Assembly (NCBI GenBank): GCA_964632545.1
Contig: CAZWBQ010000004.1
Location: 28,599 to 92,598, forward strand
DNA length: 64,000 bases
Source: UBA7398 sp964632545
GTDB taxonomy: Bacteria; Actinomycetota; Actinomycetes; Nanopelagicales; Nanopelagicaceae
Direction: 5' to 3'
Below the pieces are notes generated by a model. That model saw nothing but the letters and a program-made list of their open reading frames with translations, was not told the origin of the DNA and made no database searches. A program made the position numbers and the translations under genes. Of this stretch, positions 8,502 through 16,679 are shown piece after piece; position 1 is the first letter of the stretch; the number at the start of each line of letters is the position of its first letter.

Positions 8502-9341
8502 ATGGGATCACTATTAGCGCTGCTTTCAAGTGTGCTCTGGGGCACTGCGGATTTTTTTGGCGGTAATCTTGCTAAGCGCTTTAAATCAATTGCGGTTACC
8601 GGAGTTTCGCAATCAATTGGTTTGGTCTTTGCTCTGACAATTGTTTTACTGACTAGTTCGTATGTAGCACCAAATCTTGATTGGAACGGATATTTTTTAC
8701 CTGGAATTATTGCGGGGATTGCTGGTTTTTTAGGGCTAACTTCTTTTTATGCAGGGTTAGCAACAGGGCGCATGGGAGTTGTCTCACCAATTAGTTCTCT
8801 TGGTGCGCTAATTCCTTTTACGGTTGCTCTAATTGGCGGAGAACGACCAATCAAATTGCAATTAATAGGCATGGTGATTGCATTGCTTGGTGGCTTCTGC
8901 GCGAGTGGCCCTGAGTTAAATAATGGCCTTCCAGTAAAGCCACTTATTTTTGCGCTAGGTGCAACTTTTGGCTTTGGTATTGCTCTAACTTTTATGGCAA
9001 AAGGTTCACAAACTAGTCCGTTACTTACTATGACAATGATGCGAGTTACTTCAGTTTCAATCTGTATTTTGATAGCGCTTGGCTACAAACAAATCGGTGG
9101 TTTCAAAATAAAAGATTTGCCGATGTTAGCATTTATCGGGTTTGCCGATTTCTTGGCTAACTATTTATTGGGAGTTGCTACTACTAAAGGCTTAGTTTCA
9201 GTTGCGATGGTACTTGGCTCGCTCTTCCCAATAGTTACCGCAATATTAGCTTTTAAATTCTTGCATGAGCGATTACATAAAGTTCAGTACCTCGGAATTA
9301 TATTTGCAGTAATAGGCGTTGCCATGATTTCACTTGCTTAG
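8502..9341 (+). CDS. EamA/DMT-family transporter
   Basis: A 279-residue membrane protein with ten predicted hydrophobic helices in two EamA-like halves; the first begins GSLLALLSSVLWGTADFFGGNLAKR, the second around residue 140. DMT proteins mostly export amino acids, nucleosides or other small metabolites; the substrate is not predictable here. The ATG at 8502 fits the TAACCT box upstream; a GTG two codons earlier is possible. The stop codon shares four bases (TTAG) with the stop of the convergent RibD-C gene. Confidence 0.88.
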   Translation: MGSLLALLSSVLWGTADFFGGNLAKRFKSIAVTGVSQSIGLVFALTIVLLTSSYVAPNLDWNGYFLPGIIAGIAGFLGLTSFYAGLATGRMGVVSPISSLGALIPFTVALIGGERPIKLQLIGMVIALLGGFCASGPELNNGLPVKPLIFALGATFGFGIALTFMAKGSQTSPLLTMTMMRVTSVSICILIALGYKQIGGFKIKDLPMLAFIGFADFLANYLLGVATTKGLVSVAMVLGSLFPIVTAILAFKFLHERLHKVQYLGIIFAVIGVAMISLA

Positions 9342-9841
9342 TTGGCTCTTTTATATAATTGAAATTTTTCATCCGGCGTCAATTCTTCACTTATTAATTC
9401 GAAGTTTTGGATTAATTTACTAACTTCTAACTTATTTTCACCTTCCGAAATAGCCGATCTAGTAAGGGATAATTCGGTAATCCAAGGCAAGGCGGCCAAT
9501 ACTAAATTTGCGCCACCTTCAATCAAAACCTTTTCACCAAATTCTTTCTGACATTTACCGATTGCCAGCTCCGGTGATAACTGCCACCAATTGAGCATCG
9601 GATTAATTTTTAATGGCTCCGGAATAGATGCACTCCGTGAAATCACTACTAGAGGGATCGGGGTTTTTTGATAGGGCTCAGTTCTTGCGGTTTGGCCACC
9701 AATTAGGATTACATCGAATTGCTGGCGCATTGCGTGAAAATTTCTTCGGTCAGCGGGTGAACTTAACCCGTTTGAGCGGCCATTTAGAGTGGTTTGGCCA
9801 GAAATGCCAATAACTAGATTTGCTCGAACAATTTGGCTCAC
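9338..9841 (-). CDS. RibD C-terminal domain (pyrimidine reductase/DHFR-like) protein
   Basis: A 167-residue protein resembling the RibD C-terminal reductase domain, an NADPH-dependent fold related to dihydrofolate reductase. Supporting stretches are LVIGISGQTTLNGRSNGLSSPADRRNF and FDVILIGGQTARTEPY at the N terminus and FGEKVLIEGGANL in the second half. It lacks the RibD deaminase domain and is shorter than the usual ~220-240 residues, so its activity in riboflavin synthesis is uncertain. The GTG start at 9841 lies six bases after TATCGT. It converges on the DMT gene with a four-base double stop. Confidence 0.78.
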   Translation of the reverse strand: MSQIVRANLVIGISGQTTLNGRSNGLSSPADRRNFHAMRQQFDVILIGGQTARTEPYQKTPIPLVVISRSASIPEPLKINPMLNWWQLSPELAIGKCQKEFGEKVLIEGGANLVLAALPWITELSLTRSAISEGENKLEVSKLIQNFELISEELTPDEKFQLYKRAN

Positions 9842-9847
9842 CGCCCC

Positions 9848-9853
9848 ACGATA
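9848..9853 (-). promoter_or_regulatory. -10 box of the RibD-C gene
   Basis: TATCGT, six bases (GGGGCG) before the GTG at 9841. Confidence 0.45.
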
Positions 9854-9882
9854 TCTATCAAATTCATGTCAGTGGTGGGTCG

Positions 9883-9888
9883 TACCAT
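9883..9888 (+). promoter_or_regulatory. -10 box of the 63-aa Cys-rich gene
   Basis: TACCAT, six bases (TTTCAT) before the ATG at 9895. Confidence 0.45.
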
Positions 9889-9894
9889 TTTCAT

Positions 9895-10086
9895 ATGATC
9901 ATAAATTGCGAAACCTGCACGATGCGAGATATTGCTTGCCATGATTGCGTTATCTCGGTATTGCTAAACCCAATTCCAAAGGCCCAACAGGAGCTCTCCG
10001 AACCTGAGAGTTCGGCAATCGCACTTCTTTCCTCGCGTGGCATGGTCCCGCCGCTCCGGTTTGGCGATAATTCACAGGCAATTTGA
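9895..10086 (+). CDS. Small Cys-rich conserved actinobacterial protein (63 aa)
   Basis: A short gene filling the gap between the RibD-C and NlpC/P60 genes. The protein begins MIINCETCTMRDIACHDC, giving two CxxC pairs ten residues apart, a likely zinc-binding knuckle, and ends with SSAIALLSSRGMVPPLRFG. I recall similar small proteins (two CxxC pairs followed by a VPPLR-type ending) next to NlpC/P60 genes in other actinobacteria; the function is unknown. The start is supported by TACCAT six bases upstream. A longer in-frame start at 9820 would run back into the RibD-C gene and is less likely. An antisense frame (9891-10313) is treated as a shadow. Confidence 0.7.
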   Translation: MIINCETCTMRDIACHDCVISVLLNPIPKAQQELSEPESSAIALLSSRGMVPPLRFGDNSQAI

Positions 10087-10120
10087 CGTTCTCGGCTTGA
10101 GCTTGAAGGCACAACCTCGT

Positions 10121-10126
10121 TAGCCT
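10121..10126 (+). promoter_or_regulatory. -10 box of the NlpC/P60 gene
   Basis: TAGCCT, six bases (CTTTTG) before the GTG at 10133; TTGAGC lies 18 bases upstream as a possible -35. Confidence 0.5.
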
Positions 10127-10132
10127 CTTTTG

Positions 10133-11146
10133 GTGAGAACATCAACGGCAGCACGTATTTTGGCAACGCTGCTAAGTGGGGCGCTTGCAATAACTTTAAC
10201 CCCGAGCGCAACTGCAGCCAACTTAAAAGATGTTCAAGCGAAGGTCGAAGCGCTACAGGAAGAAGCGGCCATGGCGGCCGAAGGAGCCCAAGCCGCAAAG
10301 GTCGAATTATCAAAATTAAATAAAACGCTAAAGTCGGTACAACAAAAAGCTGCTACTCAACAAGGGAATGTAAGCGAGCTTCAAAAATCGCTTAGCGCAA
10401 TTGCAATTGCACAATATAAATCTGGCGGGTTAAGTCAGAGCCTTGAACTACTTTTTTCTTCAGATCCAACGCTCTTTTTGTCATCAGCTGGCTCACTTGA
10501 AGCGATAACGCGAAAAAAATCTATTCAACTTAGACAATTCACGGCAGCGACTCAACGCCTGACTGCAACTACGCTTACTGTAAATGACAAATTATCTTTA
10601 GTAAAAGCAACACAGGCGAGGCTAACTGCTGAAATGAATGCAGCCCAGAGCAAATTAGCGCAAGCGGAGGAGCTGCTCGCAAAACTAGAAAAAGCCGATC
10701 GCGAACGGATTTTAGCGGCGCAACAAGCTTCTGAAGATGCCGATCAAAAAACTTCACTCGCGGATGCCGCTAGCGCAAATAATATTTCAGGTCGTGCTGG
10801 AATCGCACTTAGATATGCGCTAAAGCAGATAGGTGATCGCTATGTATTTGGCGCAGCTGGCCCAGTTAAATGGGATTGCTCAGGTTTAACGATGCGTGCA
10901 TTTGAAGCTGCTGGGGTTTCGCTTCCACACTCAGCGAGAGCGCAGGCGCATTATGGTAAATCAATCCCACAAAATAAAATGCTTCCTGGCGATTTGGTTT
11001 TCTTCGGTAAACCAATTTCGCATGTAGGAATTTATTTGGGCGGCGGGAAAATGGTGCACGCACCACGCCCAGGCTCTCGCGTTAAAGTAGTAAGTTTTGG
11101 TGGCAGTCTTGGTTCAAAACGATTTGCAGGAGCTCGCCGTTTATAA
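10133..11146 (+). CDS. Secreted NlpC/P60 peptidoglycan endopeptidase with coiled-coil
   Basis: A 337-residue exported cell-wall hydrolase. An N-terminal signal peptide (AARILATLLSGALAITLTPSATA) is followed by a long charged coiled-coil region up to about residue 210, and then an NlpC/P60 domain. The catalytic cysteine is in WDCSGLTMRAF, and the histidine in ISHVGIYLGGGKMVHAPRPG. Proteins of this layout (RipC type in M. tuberculosis) cleave stem peptides during division and are often activated through FtsEX; that is inference here. The neighbour order NlpC then PimB-like glycosyltransferase is the same as Rv2190c-Rv2188c in mycobacteria. Confidence 0.92.
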   Translation: MRTSTAARILATLLSGALAITLTPSATAANLKDVQAKVEALQEEAAMAAEGAQAAKVELSKLNKTLKSVQQKAATQQGNVSELQKSLSAIAIAQYKSGGLSQSLELLFSSDPTLFLSSAGSLEAITRKKSIQLRQFTAATQRLTATTLTVNDKLSLVKATQARLTAEMNAAQSKLAQAEELLAKLEKADRERILAAQQASEDADQKTSLADAASANNISGRAGIALRYALKQIGDRYVFGAAGPVKWDCSGLTMRAFEAAGVSLPHSARAQAHYGKSIPQNKMLPGDLVFFGKPISHVGIYLGGGKMVHAPRPGSRVKVVSFGGSLGSKRFAGARRL

Positions 11147-12287
11147 CAATCAGAAAGTTCTATTAGTTACTAATGACTTTGGGCCACGAGCTGGGGGCAT
11201 CGAAACTTTTATCATTGGCTTACTTGAGCGCATCCCGAAGGGATTAACCACTGTATACACATCAAATCAAGGCGATACTAAAGATTACGATGATTTTTGG
11301 CGGAAGGAATATGGCGTAAATGTAATTAGGGATCGTATGAAAGTTTTATTGCCAACCCCAAGAGTAAATAAAGCGGTAAAAGGTATCTTGAAATCTGAAA
11401 GTATTGAAAGAGTTTGGTTTGGAACTGCTGCGCCACTTGCAGTAATGGCACCAATTTTACGAAAAGCAGGTGCAAAACATATTGTGGCAATGACCCAAGG
11501 ACATGAAGTCTGGTGGGCAAAAATCTATCCGTTTAAATGGATCGTTAAATTTATTGCTCAAAAAGTCGATTTACTAACTTATTTAACTGATTACACTGGT
11601 AACGCAATTTCTAAAGCATTGAGTAAAAAATCTAAATTTAAAATGGTCAAGATTCTTCCCGGAATTGATGTTTCACATTTTATCCCTAGTGAAAAAGACC
11701 TGGATTTAGCCAGCGAAATTGGGATTATGCACCGTCCAACTATTGTTTCGGTTGGCAGACTGGTTCATCGCAAAGGACAAGATCGATTAATTGAAGCGCT
11801 CCCTAAAATAATTCAACAAATTCCAGATGTTGCTTTGCTTCTGGTAGGTACAGGTCCGCATAAAGCTGAAATTGCAGCGTTAATTGGAAAACATGACGTT
11901 GATAAACATGTCTTCTTTGCTGGAAGAATTAATCATGAAGAGTTGCCAAGATATTTTGCATTGGGAGATTTATTTGCGATGCCAGCTCGCAATAGATTAG
12001 CTGGATTAGAAGTTGAAGGTTTGGGCATTGTTTATTTAGAGGCAAGCGCATGCGGCATTCCTACAATTGTTGGAAATTCTGGTGGCGCAATTGAGGCGCT
12101 CATAGACGGTAAATCTGGGCTACTGGTTGATGGAAATAGCGTTGATGAGATTGCGGCAGCGGCGATCAAAATTCTTACTGACCCTAAACTTAAAAAAGAT
12201 ATGGGGGATTTTGGAAATAAGTGGGTAAACCAAGAATGGACGTGGGAGATATGGTCAAAAAGATTTAACGAAATTCTATTTAAGTAA
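11124..12287 (+). CDS. pimB: GT4 glycosyltransferase, PimB-like (phosphatidylinositol mannosyltransferase type)
   Basis: A GT-B fold glycosyltransferase of about 387 residues. The donor-binding C-terminal half has VSVGRLVHRKGQDRLIEALP, the retaining EX7E motif in EVEGLGIVYLEASACG, and GNSGGAIEALIDGKSG; the N-terminal glycine-rich loop is TNDFGPRAGGIETFI. In mycobacteria and corynebacteria the homologue beside NlpC/P60 is PimB', which adds the second mannose to phosphatidylinositol. The ino1 gene at 23 kb would supply the inositol, which fits. The start is uncertain: only TTG codons (11124 or 11097) or a GTG at 11100 are available, all overlapping the end of NlpC. The 3' end overlaps the convergent response regulator by 12 bases. 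Confidence 0.85.
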   Translation: MQELAVYNNQKVLLVTNDFGPRAGGIETFIIGLLERIPKGLTTVYTSNQGDTKDYDDFWRKEYGVNVIRDRMKVLLPTPRVNKAVKGILKSESIERVWFGTAAPLAVMAPILRKAGAKHIVAMTQGHEVWWAKIYPFKWIVKFIAQKVDLLTYLTDYTGNAISKALSKKSKFKMVKILPGIDVSHFIPSEKDLDLASEIGIMHRPTIVSVGRLVHRKGQDRLIEALPKIIQQIPDVALLLVGTGPHKAEIAALIGKHDVDKHVFFAGRINHEELPRYFALGDLFAMPARNRLAGLEVEGLGIVYLEASACGIPTIVGNSGGAIEALIDGKSGLLVDGNSVDEIAAAAIKILTDPKLKKDMGDFGNKWVNQEWTWEIWSKRFNEILFK

Positions 12288-12890
12288 ACCCATTTTCCGT
12301 CCCAAATTTATAGCCTGCATCCGATTTTTTACTTCAAACTTTCGATAAATTGCAGCAATATGGGTTTTAATTGTTGATTCGCTAACGAAGAGATTTTGGG
12401 CCATTTCTGCCACAGTCTCACCGAGTGGCAGTAATTCCAACACTTCAATTTCACGCCCAGTTAATCCATGTCGTTCTTTTTTAACAGCAAGCACATCGAC
12501 CATTCGTCTAGATGAAAATGAAAGCGGGGCTTTGGCGCAATAATGAATTGCCGCTATTACTTCGGTAATTGGGGAGATTTTTTCAACAAATGCGCTGGCT
12601 CCAGCATCCATGGATGCAATTATATATTCGGGTAAATCCGACATAGTTAAAACCACTATGCCGATAATTTTTGAATTTTTACGGACCCATCTAATAATGT
12701 CTAGACCACTTCCATCCGGTAGATGTAGATCTACAACGATTACATCTGGTGCATGATGCGCAATTTGAGCAAACGCCTCTTTTTTTGATGCAGCTTCACC
12801 AACAACTTTTACATCTGGATCTTGGATAAGAGCGCGTTTTAACCCTTCACGGACAACGGCGTGATCATCAATAACAAGAACGCGCAGCAT
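12276..12890 (-). CDS. NarL/LuxR-family response regulator
   Basis: A 204-residue response regulator with an N-terminal receiver (VLVIDDHAVVREGL; phosphoacceptor Asp54 in VIVVDLHLPDGSG; the conserved lysine in FVEKISP) and a C-terminal LuxR-type helix-turn-helix (GLTGREIEVLELLPLGETVAEMAQ...STIKTHIAAIYRKF). It is translationally coupled to the histidine kinase gene by a TAATG overlap, so the two form a cognate pair. Targets are unknown; the operon position behind a fadD gene may hint at lipid or envelope control. Confidence 0.93.
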   Translation of the reverse strand: MLRVLVIDDHAVVREGLKRALIQDPDVKVVGEAASKKEAFAQIAHHAPDVIVVDLHLPDGSGLDIIRWVRKNSKIIGIVVLTMSDLPEYIIASMDAGASAFVEKISPITEVIAAIHYCAKAPLSFSSRRMVDVLAVKKERHGLTGREIEVLELLPLGETVAEMAQNLFVSESTIKTHIAAIYRKFEVKNRMQAINLGRKMGLLK

Positions 12891-13462
12891 TAGTTACACG
12901 GGATTAGAAGTAGATAAGTTGTGCCGATGGTAGTTTCTATCTGTTTGATACTTGCGCCAATTCTGATTGCCCGGTTTTCAAGAATGTTCAAACCAAAATG
13001 CCCAGGTTTATTAATTAATTTGCCGCTGCCGTTATCTTGTAATTTAATTTCAATGTTTATATTGTCGGTGGTATATCTAAGCGAGAATTTGCTGGCGCCA
13101 GAATGAGCAATTGAATTACTGACAATCTCCAAAACTATTTTCTTTACTTCACGATCGATCTCACTTGGAAATTTCGGAAGCGGTTCTGGCAAATCGAGTT
13201 CAATTGCAGATTTTTGAAATTTATCTGCGATTAAGAGATTTATATCGTCATCATCATGATAGAGAGCTAAAATTTCATTTCGAACTGCGGCTGTTATTCT
13301 AGAATTTTCTAGTCGAATTTCCCTTAGTTCAGCGCGCAGCGTTGGGTCTAGCAGGGGATTCCCGATAATTGAATCAATTGCGTAACCAAGCGCAGCTAAA
13401 TCTTGAACGGCGCCATCATGCAAATCTTGCGCAATTCTTAATTTTTCGCTGCCATTAGGCAA
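12890..13462 (-). CDS. Soluble NarL-type sensor histidine kinase without input domain
   Basis: A 190-residue HisKA_3 histidine kinase. The phosphorylatable histidine is His15 in IAQDLHDGAVQDLAALGYAID, and the ATP-binding domain has the N box VLEIVSNSIAHSGAS and the G motif LQDNGSGKLINKPGHFGLNIL. The protein starts almost at the dimerisation helix, so there is no sensor or membrane segment. The only usable start in the open frame is a TTG at 13462, because a stop lies four codons before it; AAGGAG lies about 13 bases upstream. It overlaps the end of the fadD gene. The signal must come from a partner protein or be read directly by the kinase core. Confidence 0.85.
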   Translation of the reverse strand: MPNGSEKLRIAQDLHDGAVQDLAALGYAIDSIIGNPLLDPTLRAELREIRLENSRITAAVRNEILALYHDDDDINLLIADKFQKSAIELDLPEPLPKFPSEIDREVKKIVLEIVSNSIAHSGASKFSLRYTTDNINIEIKLQDNGSGKLINKPGHFGLNILENRAIRIGASIKQIETTIGTTYLLLIPCN

Positions 13463-15248
13463 ATAACTCGTTTATCTCCTTTGCGAACTCTTGCGCCACT
13501 ACGTGACGTTTAACTGAAAGTTTGGCAGTTAAATGCCCTGCTGCGAGTGTGAAATCAACTGGCAAAATTGTAAATTTTCTAATTGATTCAGCACGGCTAA
13601 CTGCCTTGTTAGCTTCATCAACTGCCGTTTGAATTACTGCGCGCAAATCTGGATCTTTTGTTAATTCGGCAACGGTGGCGCCAACTTTCTTATTTGCAGC
13701 CGACCATGATTTAAGTGCATCTTGATCAATTGTTACCAACGCTGCGATATACGGCTTGTTATCGCCAACTACCATGCATTGACTAATTAATGGGTGGGCA
13801 CGAAGCCGATCTTCCAGTACTGCTGGTGCGACATTTTTGCCGCCGGATGTAACGATTAACTCCTTTTTTCGCCCAACAATTGCGAGAAAACCATCGTTAT
13901 CCAATTTTCCTAAGTCTCCGGAACGATAGAAACCATCTTCAGTGAAGGATTCTTTATTAGCCGCATCATTTTGCCAATAACCTTTCATGACGATTGCACC
14001 TTTTATTAAGACTTCGCCATCATCATCAATTTTAATTGTGGTTCCTGGAACTGGTCGACCGACTGAACCGACACGATGAGCCGATGTTAAATTTAAAGTT
14101 GCACCAGCAGTTGTTTCAGTTAATCCATAACCTTCAAGTACTCGAATGCCGGCACCTCGATAGAAGTGACCTAAGCGCGCTCCAAGTGGTGCACCACCTG
14201 AAATGGCTGCTTCGACTCTGCCACCAAGTGTGCTCCGAATTTTTGAATAGACCAATTTATCAAAGAGCGCATGTTTAAGACGTAGCGCTACAGAAATTTT
14301 TCCTGAATCTAATCCTTCACTAAATGCAATCGCAACGGCGGCAGCTTTACGGAAAATATCACCCTTGCCGCCAGCTTCAGCTTTAGCTTCGGCTCCGTTG
14401 TAAACTTTTTCAAAAATTCGTGGAACTGCAAGCACGAATGTCGGTTTAAATGAAGTTAGATCCGGGATCAATTTGCCAACTGGATCGCTGCAGTGCGCTA
14501 AATGCAAACCAGCTCTGATAGCGCCAATTTCAACCATTCTTCCGAATACATGTGCAACTGGCAGGAATAGGAGAGTAGAACCACCTGGCTTTAAAAATAG
14601 ATCGCTCGCACCTGCAACTACGTTTCCGCATTCAGATAAGAAATTGCCATGAGTTAGTTGAACGCCTTTAGGTTTTCCAGTTGTTCCTGATGTATAAATC
14701 AAAGTTGCTAGGGTCTCCGGTTTTAAAGAATTTCGACGTGTATCTATTTCGGAGTCAGTAATGTGTTCACCAAGTTTTGCTAATTGCGATAACACATTAT
14801 CAGTCATCGTCCACAAATTCTTAAGTGATGGTTTGCGAACCGATTCGACAGCGTCTTTGTGAGTTGGTGTTTCTACAATAATTGCAACTGCATTTGAATC
14901 GGTAAGAATCCAATCAATTTGTTCTGCGGATGAAGTTTCATAGACAGGAACCACTACGGCACCTGCGTACCAAATTGCAAAGTCCAAAATCGTCCACTCA
15001 TATCGAGTGCGAGCCATGATTGCCACACGTTCACCATTTTGAATACCTGCAGCTACTAAACCTTTAGCGGTAGCTCTAACTTCTTCATCAAATTCTTTAG
15101 CGGAAACTTTCTGCCAGCCCTCACCCAAAGGGCGAGAAAGCATGGTGCGATTTGGTTCGAATCGCGCTCGGTCAGAGACCAGATTGGTGAGATTGCCGGT
15201 ACTTGGAACTGGCTCCATGGTTTTAACTGAGTATTCATTCATGCTCAT
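13455..15248 (-). CDS. fadD: Long-chain acyl-CoA synthetase (AMP-binding)
   Basis: A 597-residue ANL-superfamily ligase that activates fatty acids to acyl-CoA through an acyl-adenylate. The P-loop TLIYTSGTTGKPKGVQLTHGN (A3) is near residue 183. GYGLTETTAG, YRSGDLGKLDNDGFLAIVGRKKELIVTSGGKN and the C-terminal lid region follow in the usual order. It resembles FadD15 (Rv2187), which in mycobacteria also lies beside pimB and NlpC/P60. An ATG two codons downstream (15242) is also possible, since TACCTT ends six bases before it. The product could feed the fadA/fadB beta-oxidation genes or lipid synthesis. Confidence 0.93.
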   Translation of the reverse strand: MSMNEYSVKTMEPVPSTGNLTNLVSDRARFEPNRTMLSRPLGEGWQKVSAKEFDEEVRATAKGLVAAGIQNGERVAIMARTRYEWTILDFAIWYAGAVVVPVYETSSAEQIDWILTDSNAVAIIVETPTHKDAVESVRKPSLKNLWTMTDNVLSQLAKLGEHITDSEIDTRRNSLKPETLATLIYTSGTTGKPKGVQLTHGNFLSECGNVVAGASDLFLKPGGSTLLFLPVAHVFGRMVEIGAIRAGLHLAHCSDPVGKLIPDLTSFKPTFVLAVPRIFEKVYNGAEAKAEAGGKGDIFRKAAAVAIAFSEGLDSGKISVALRLKHALFDKLVYSKIRSTLGGRVEAAISGGAPLGARLGHFYRGAGIRVLEGYGLTETTAGATLNLTSAHRVGSVGRPVPGTTIKIDDDGEVLIKGAIVMKGYWQNDAANKESFTEDGFYRSGDLGKLDNDGFLAIVGRKKELIVTSGGKNVAPAVLEDRLRAHPLISQCMVVGDNKPYIAALVTIDQDALKSWSAANKKVGATVAELTKDPDLRAVIQTAVDEANKAVSRAESIRKFTILPVDFTLAAGHLTAKLSVKRHVVAQEFAKEINELFA

Positions 15249-15281
15249 AAGGTATCGGTCATTTCTTATATTGGGGAGAGG

Positions 15282-15287
15282 TAACCT
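15282..15287 (+). promoter_or_regulatory. -10 box of the SRPBCC gene
   Basis: TAACCT preceded by GG, six bases (TCTCCT) before the ATG at 15294. It lies in a 45-base divergent gap shared with fadD. Confidence 0.55.
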
Positions 15288-15293
15288 TCTCCT

Positions 15294-15731
15294 ATGAGCG
15301 AAGCATCGAAAACTAAGGTCACTATTGACGCGCCAGCCGCCACCGTCCGAGAACTCCTATTTGACCTCATGAGCTACCCAAGTTGGACTACTTCAATCAA
15401 ATCGGTCACCACCGATGAGACTGGCAGCGACGGTCGAGCATCTAAGGTAACTATGGTTATTGATGCGGGCGTGATGAAGGATCGAGTCACTCTTTCTTAT
15501 GACTGGAGCAAAACCCCAGATTCAGTCAGTTTTGCTCTAGAAGAGGCGGATCTACTAACCGAAATGACTGGATCGTATTTAATTGTAGATAACGGGGATG
15601 ACACAACCGATGTCACTTATGAGTTAACTGTAAAAGTTTCAATGCCAGTTCCAGAAATGATGCGTAAGAAAACTGAGCAGGCAACAGTCGATCTTGCACT
15701 TTCACAATTGAAAAAACGCGCAGAAGCATAA
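15294..15731 (+). CDS. SRPBCC (START-like/polyketide cyclase) family protein
   Basis: A 145-residue single-domain protein of the helix-grip fold: KVTIDAPAATVRELLFDLMSYPSWTTSIKSV at the start and a long amphipathic helix at the end (VPEMMRKKTEQATVDLALSQLKKRAEA). These proteins bind hydrophobic ligands. It corresponds in position to Rv2185c next to fadD15 in M. tuberculosis. The ROK kinase ATG follows its TAA stop with no gap, so the two are co-transcribed. The ligand is unknown. Confidence 0.85.
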   Translation: MSEASKTKVTIDAPAATVRELLFDLMSYPSWTTSIKSVTTDETGSDGRASKVTMVIDAGVMKDRVTLSYDWSKTPDSVSFALEEADLLTEMTGSYLIVDNGDDTTDVTYELTVKVSMPVPEMMRKKTEQATVDLALSQLKKRAEA

Positions 15732-16679
15732 ATGTCAGCACTGACCATCGGGGTTGATGTTGGTGGCACAAAAGTTCTCGGCGGCGTAGTTGATCTTAAC
15801 GGCAAAATTCTTGAACAGTCCCGGCGCGATACCCCAATCCAAGGTGGCGCAGCCCTAACTCAAGTAATTGCGGAAGTCGCAATTGAATTAGCCAATAAAC
15901 ATAAAGTCGCAGCTGTGGGGGTTTCCGCTGCCGGCTTTATTTCCGCAGATAGAAAAACTTTACTTGCAACTTCCAATATTGCGAATTGGAATAATGTTCC
16001 CTTAGTTTCACAATTAGAAGAAAAAATTAGCCTCCCAGTTATTTTAGAGAATGACGCTAATTGTGCAGCCTGGGGCGAATTTAGATTTGGCGCAGGGCAG
16101 CATGAATCAAATCTCGCACTACTCACAATTGGAACTGGCCTTGGCGGCGGTTTTATTATTAATGGAAAGTTAATTACGGGAGCGTTTGGTATTGCTGCAG
16201 AAATTGGTCACATGCGCGTTGTTCCTGAAGGTCACCTATGCGGTTGTGGCGCTAGAGGTTGCTTCGAACAATATGCATCTGGCAATGCGCTTTTGCGTCA
16301 TGCGCGAGAAGCAATTAACGCTTCACCTGATTTAGCAAAGAATTTATTATCACTTGGAGATGGCACAGTTGCTGGATTAACTGGACATCACATTACAAAA
16401 GCAGCAGAGAAAGGCGATCCAGTTGCACTTGCTGCGTTCAATACAACGGCGCAATGGCTTGGTGCCGGTATTGCATCGTTATCAGTTTTATTAGATCCAT
16501 CATGTGTAATTATCGGCGGCGGAGTTATTGAAGCTGGCGAGATATTGCTCGCACCTACGCGTGAATATATGGATCGTTATATGCCATTTAATGGGAAACA
16601 CCCATATCCAAGAATTATCGCGGCAACTTTAGGAAACGATGCGGGCTTGGTCGGAGTTGCAGATTTAGCTAGAAACTAA
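15732..16679 (+). CDS. ROK-family sugar kinase (glucokinase type)
   Basis: A 315-residue ROK kinase. The phosphate-binding loop is IGVDVGGTKVLGGVVD, the sugar site has the catalytic aspartate in ENDANCAAWGEFRFGAG, the IGTGLGGG loop follows, and the ROK zinc site is GHLCGCGARGCFEQYASG. This matches actinobacterial glucokinases, which feed glycolysis with glucose 6-phosphate; fructose or N-acetylglucosamine kinase activity cannot be excluded. The gene starts directly after the SRPBCC stop. Its stop overlaps that of the convergent Gfo/Idh gene by four bases (CTAA). Confidence 0.9.
   Translation: MSALTIGVDVGGTKVLGGVVDLNGKILEQSRRDTPIQGGAALTQVIAEVAIELANKHKVAAVGVSAAGFISADRKTLLATSNIANWNNVPLVSQLEEKISLPVILENDANCAAWGEFRFGAGQHESNLALLTIGTGLGGGFIINGKLITGAFGIAAEIGHMRVVPEGHLCGCGARGCFEQYASGNALLRHAREAINASPDLAKNLLSLGDGTVAGLTGHHITKAAEKGDPVALAAFNTTAQWLGAGIASLSVLLDPSCVIIGGGVIEAGEILLAPTREYMDRYMPFNGKHPYPRIIAATLGNDAGLVGVADLARN

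Noticed and set aside
9891..10313. 140-codon minus-strand frame across the gap before the NlpC/P60 gene
   Set aside because: It covers the signal-peptide and coiled-coil part of NlpC/P60 and the Cys-rich small gene antisense; Leu/Pro-rich shadow.
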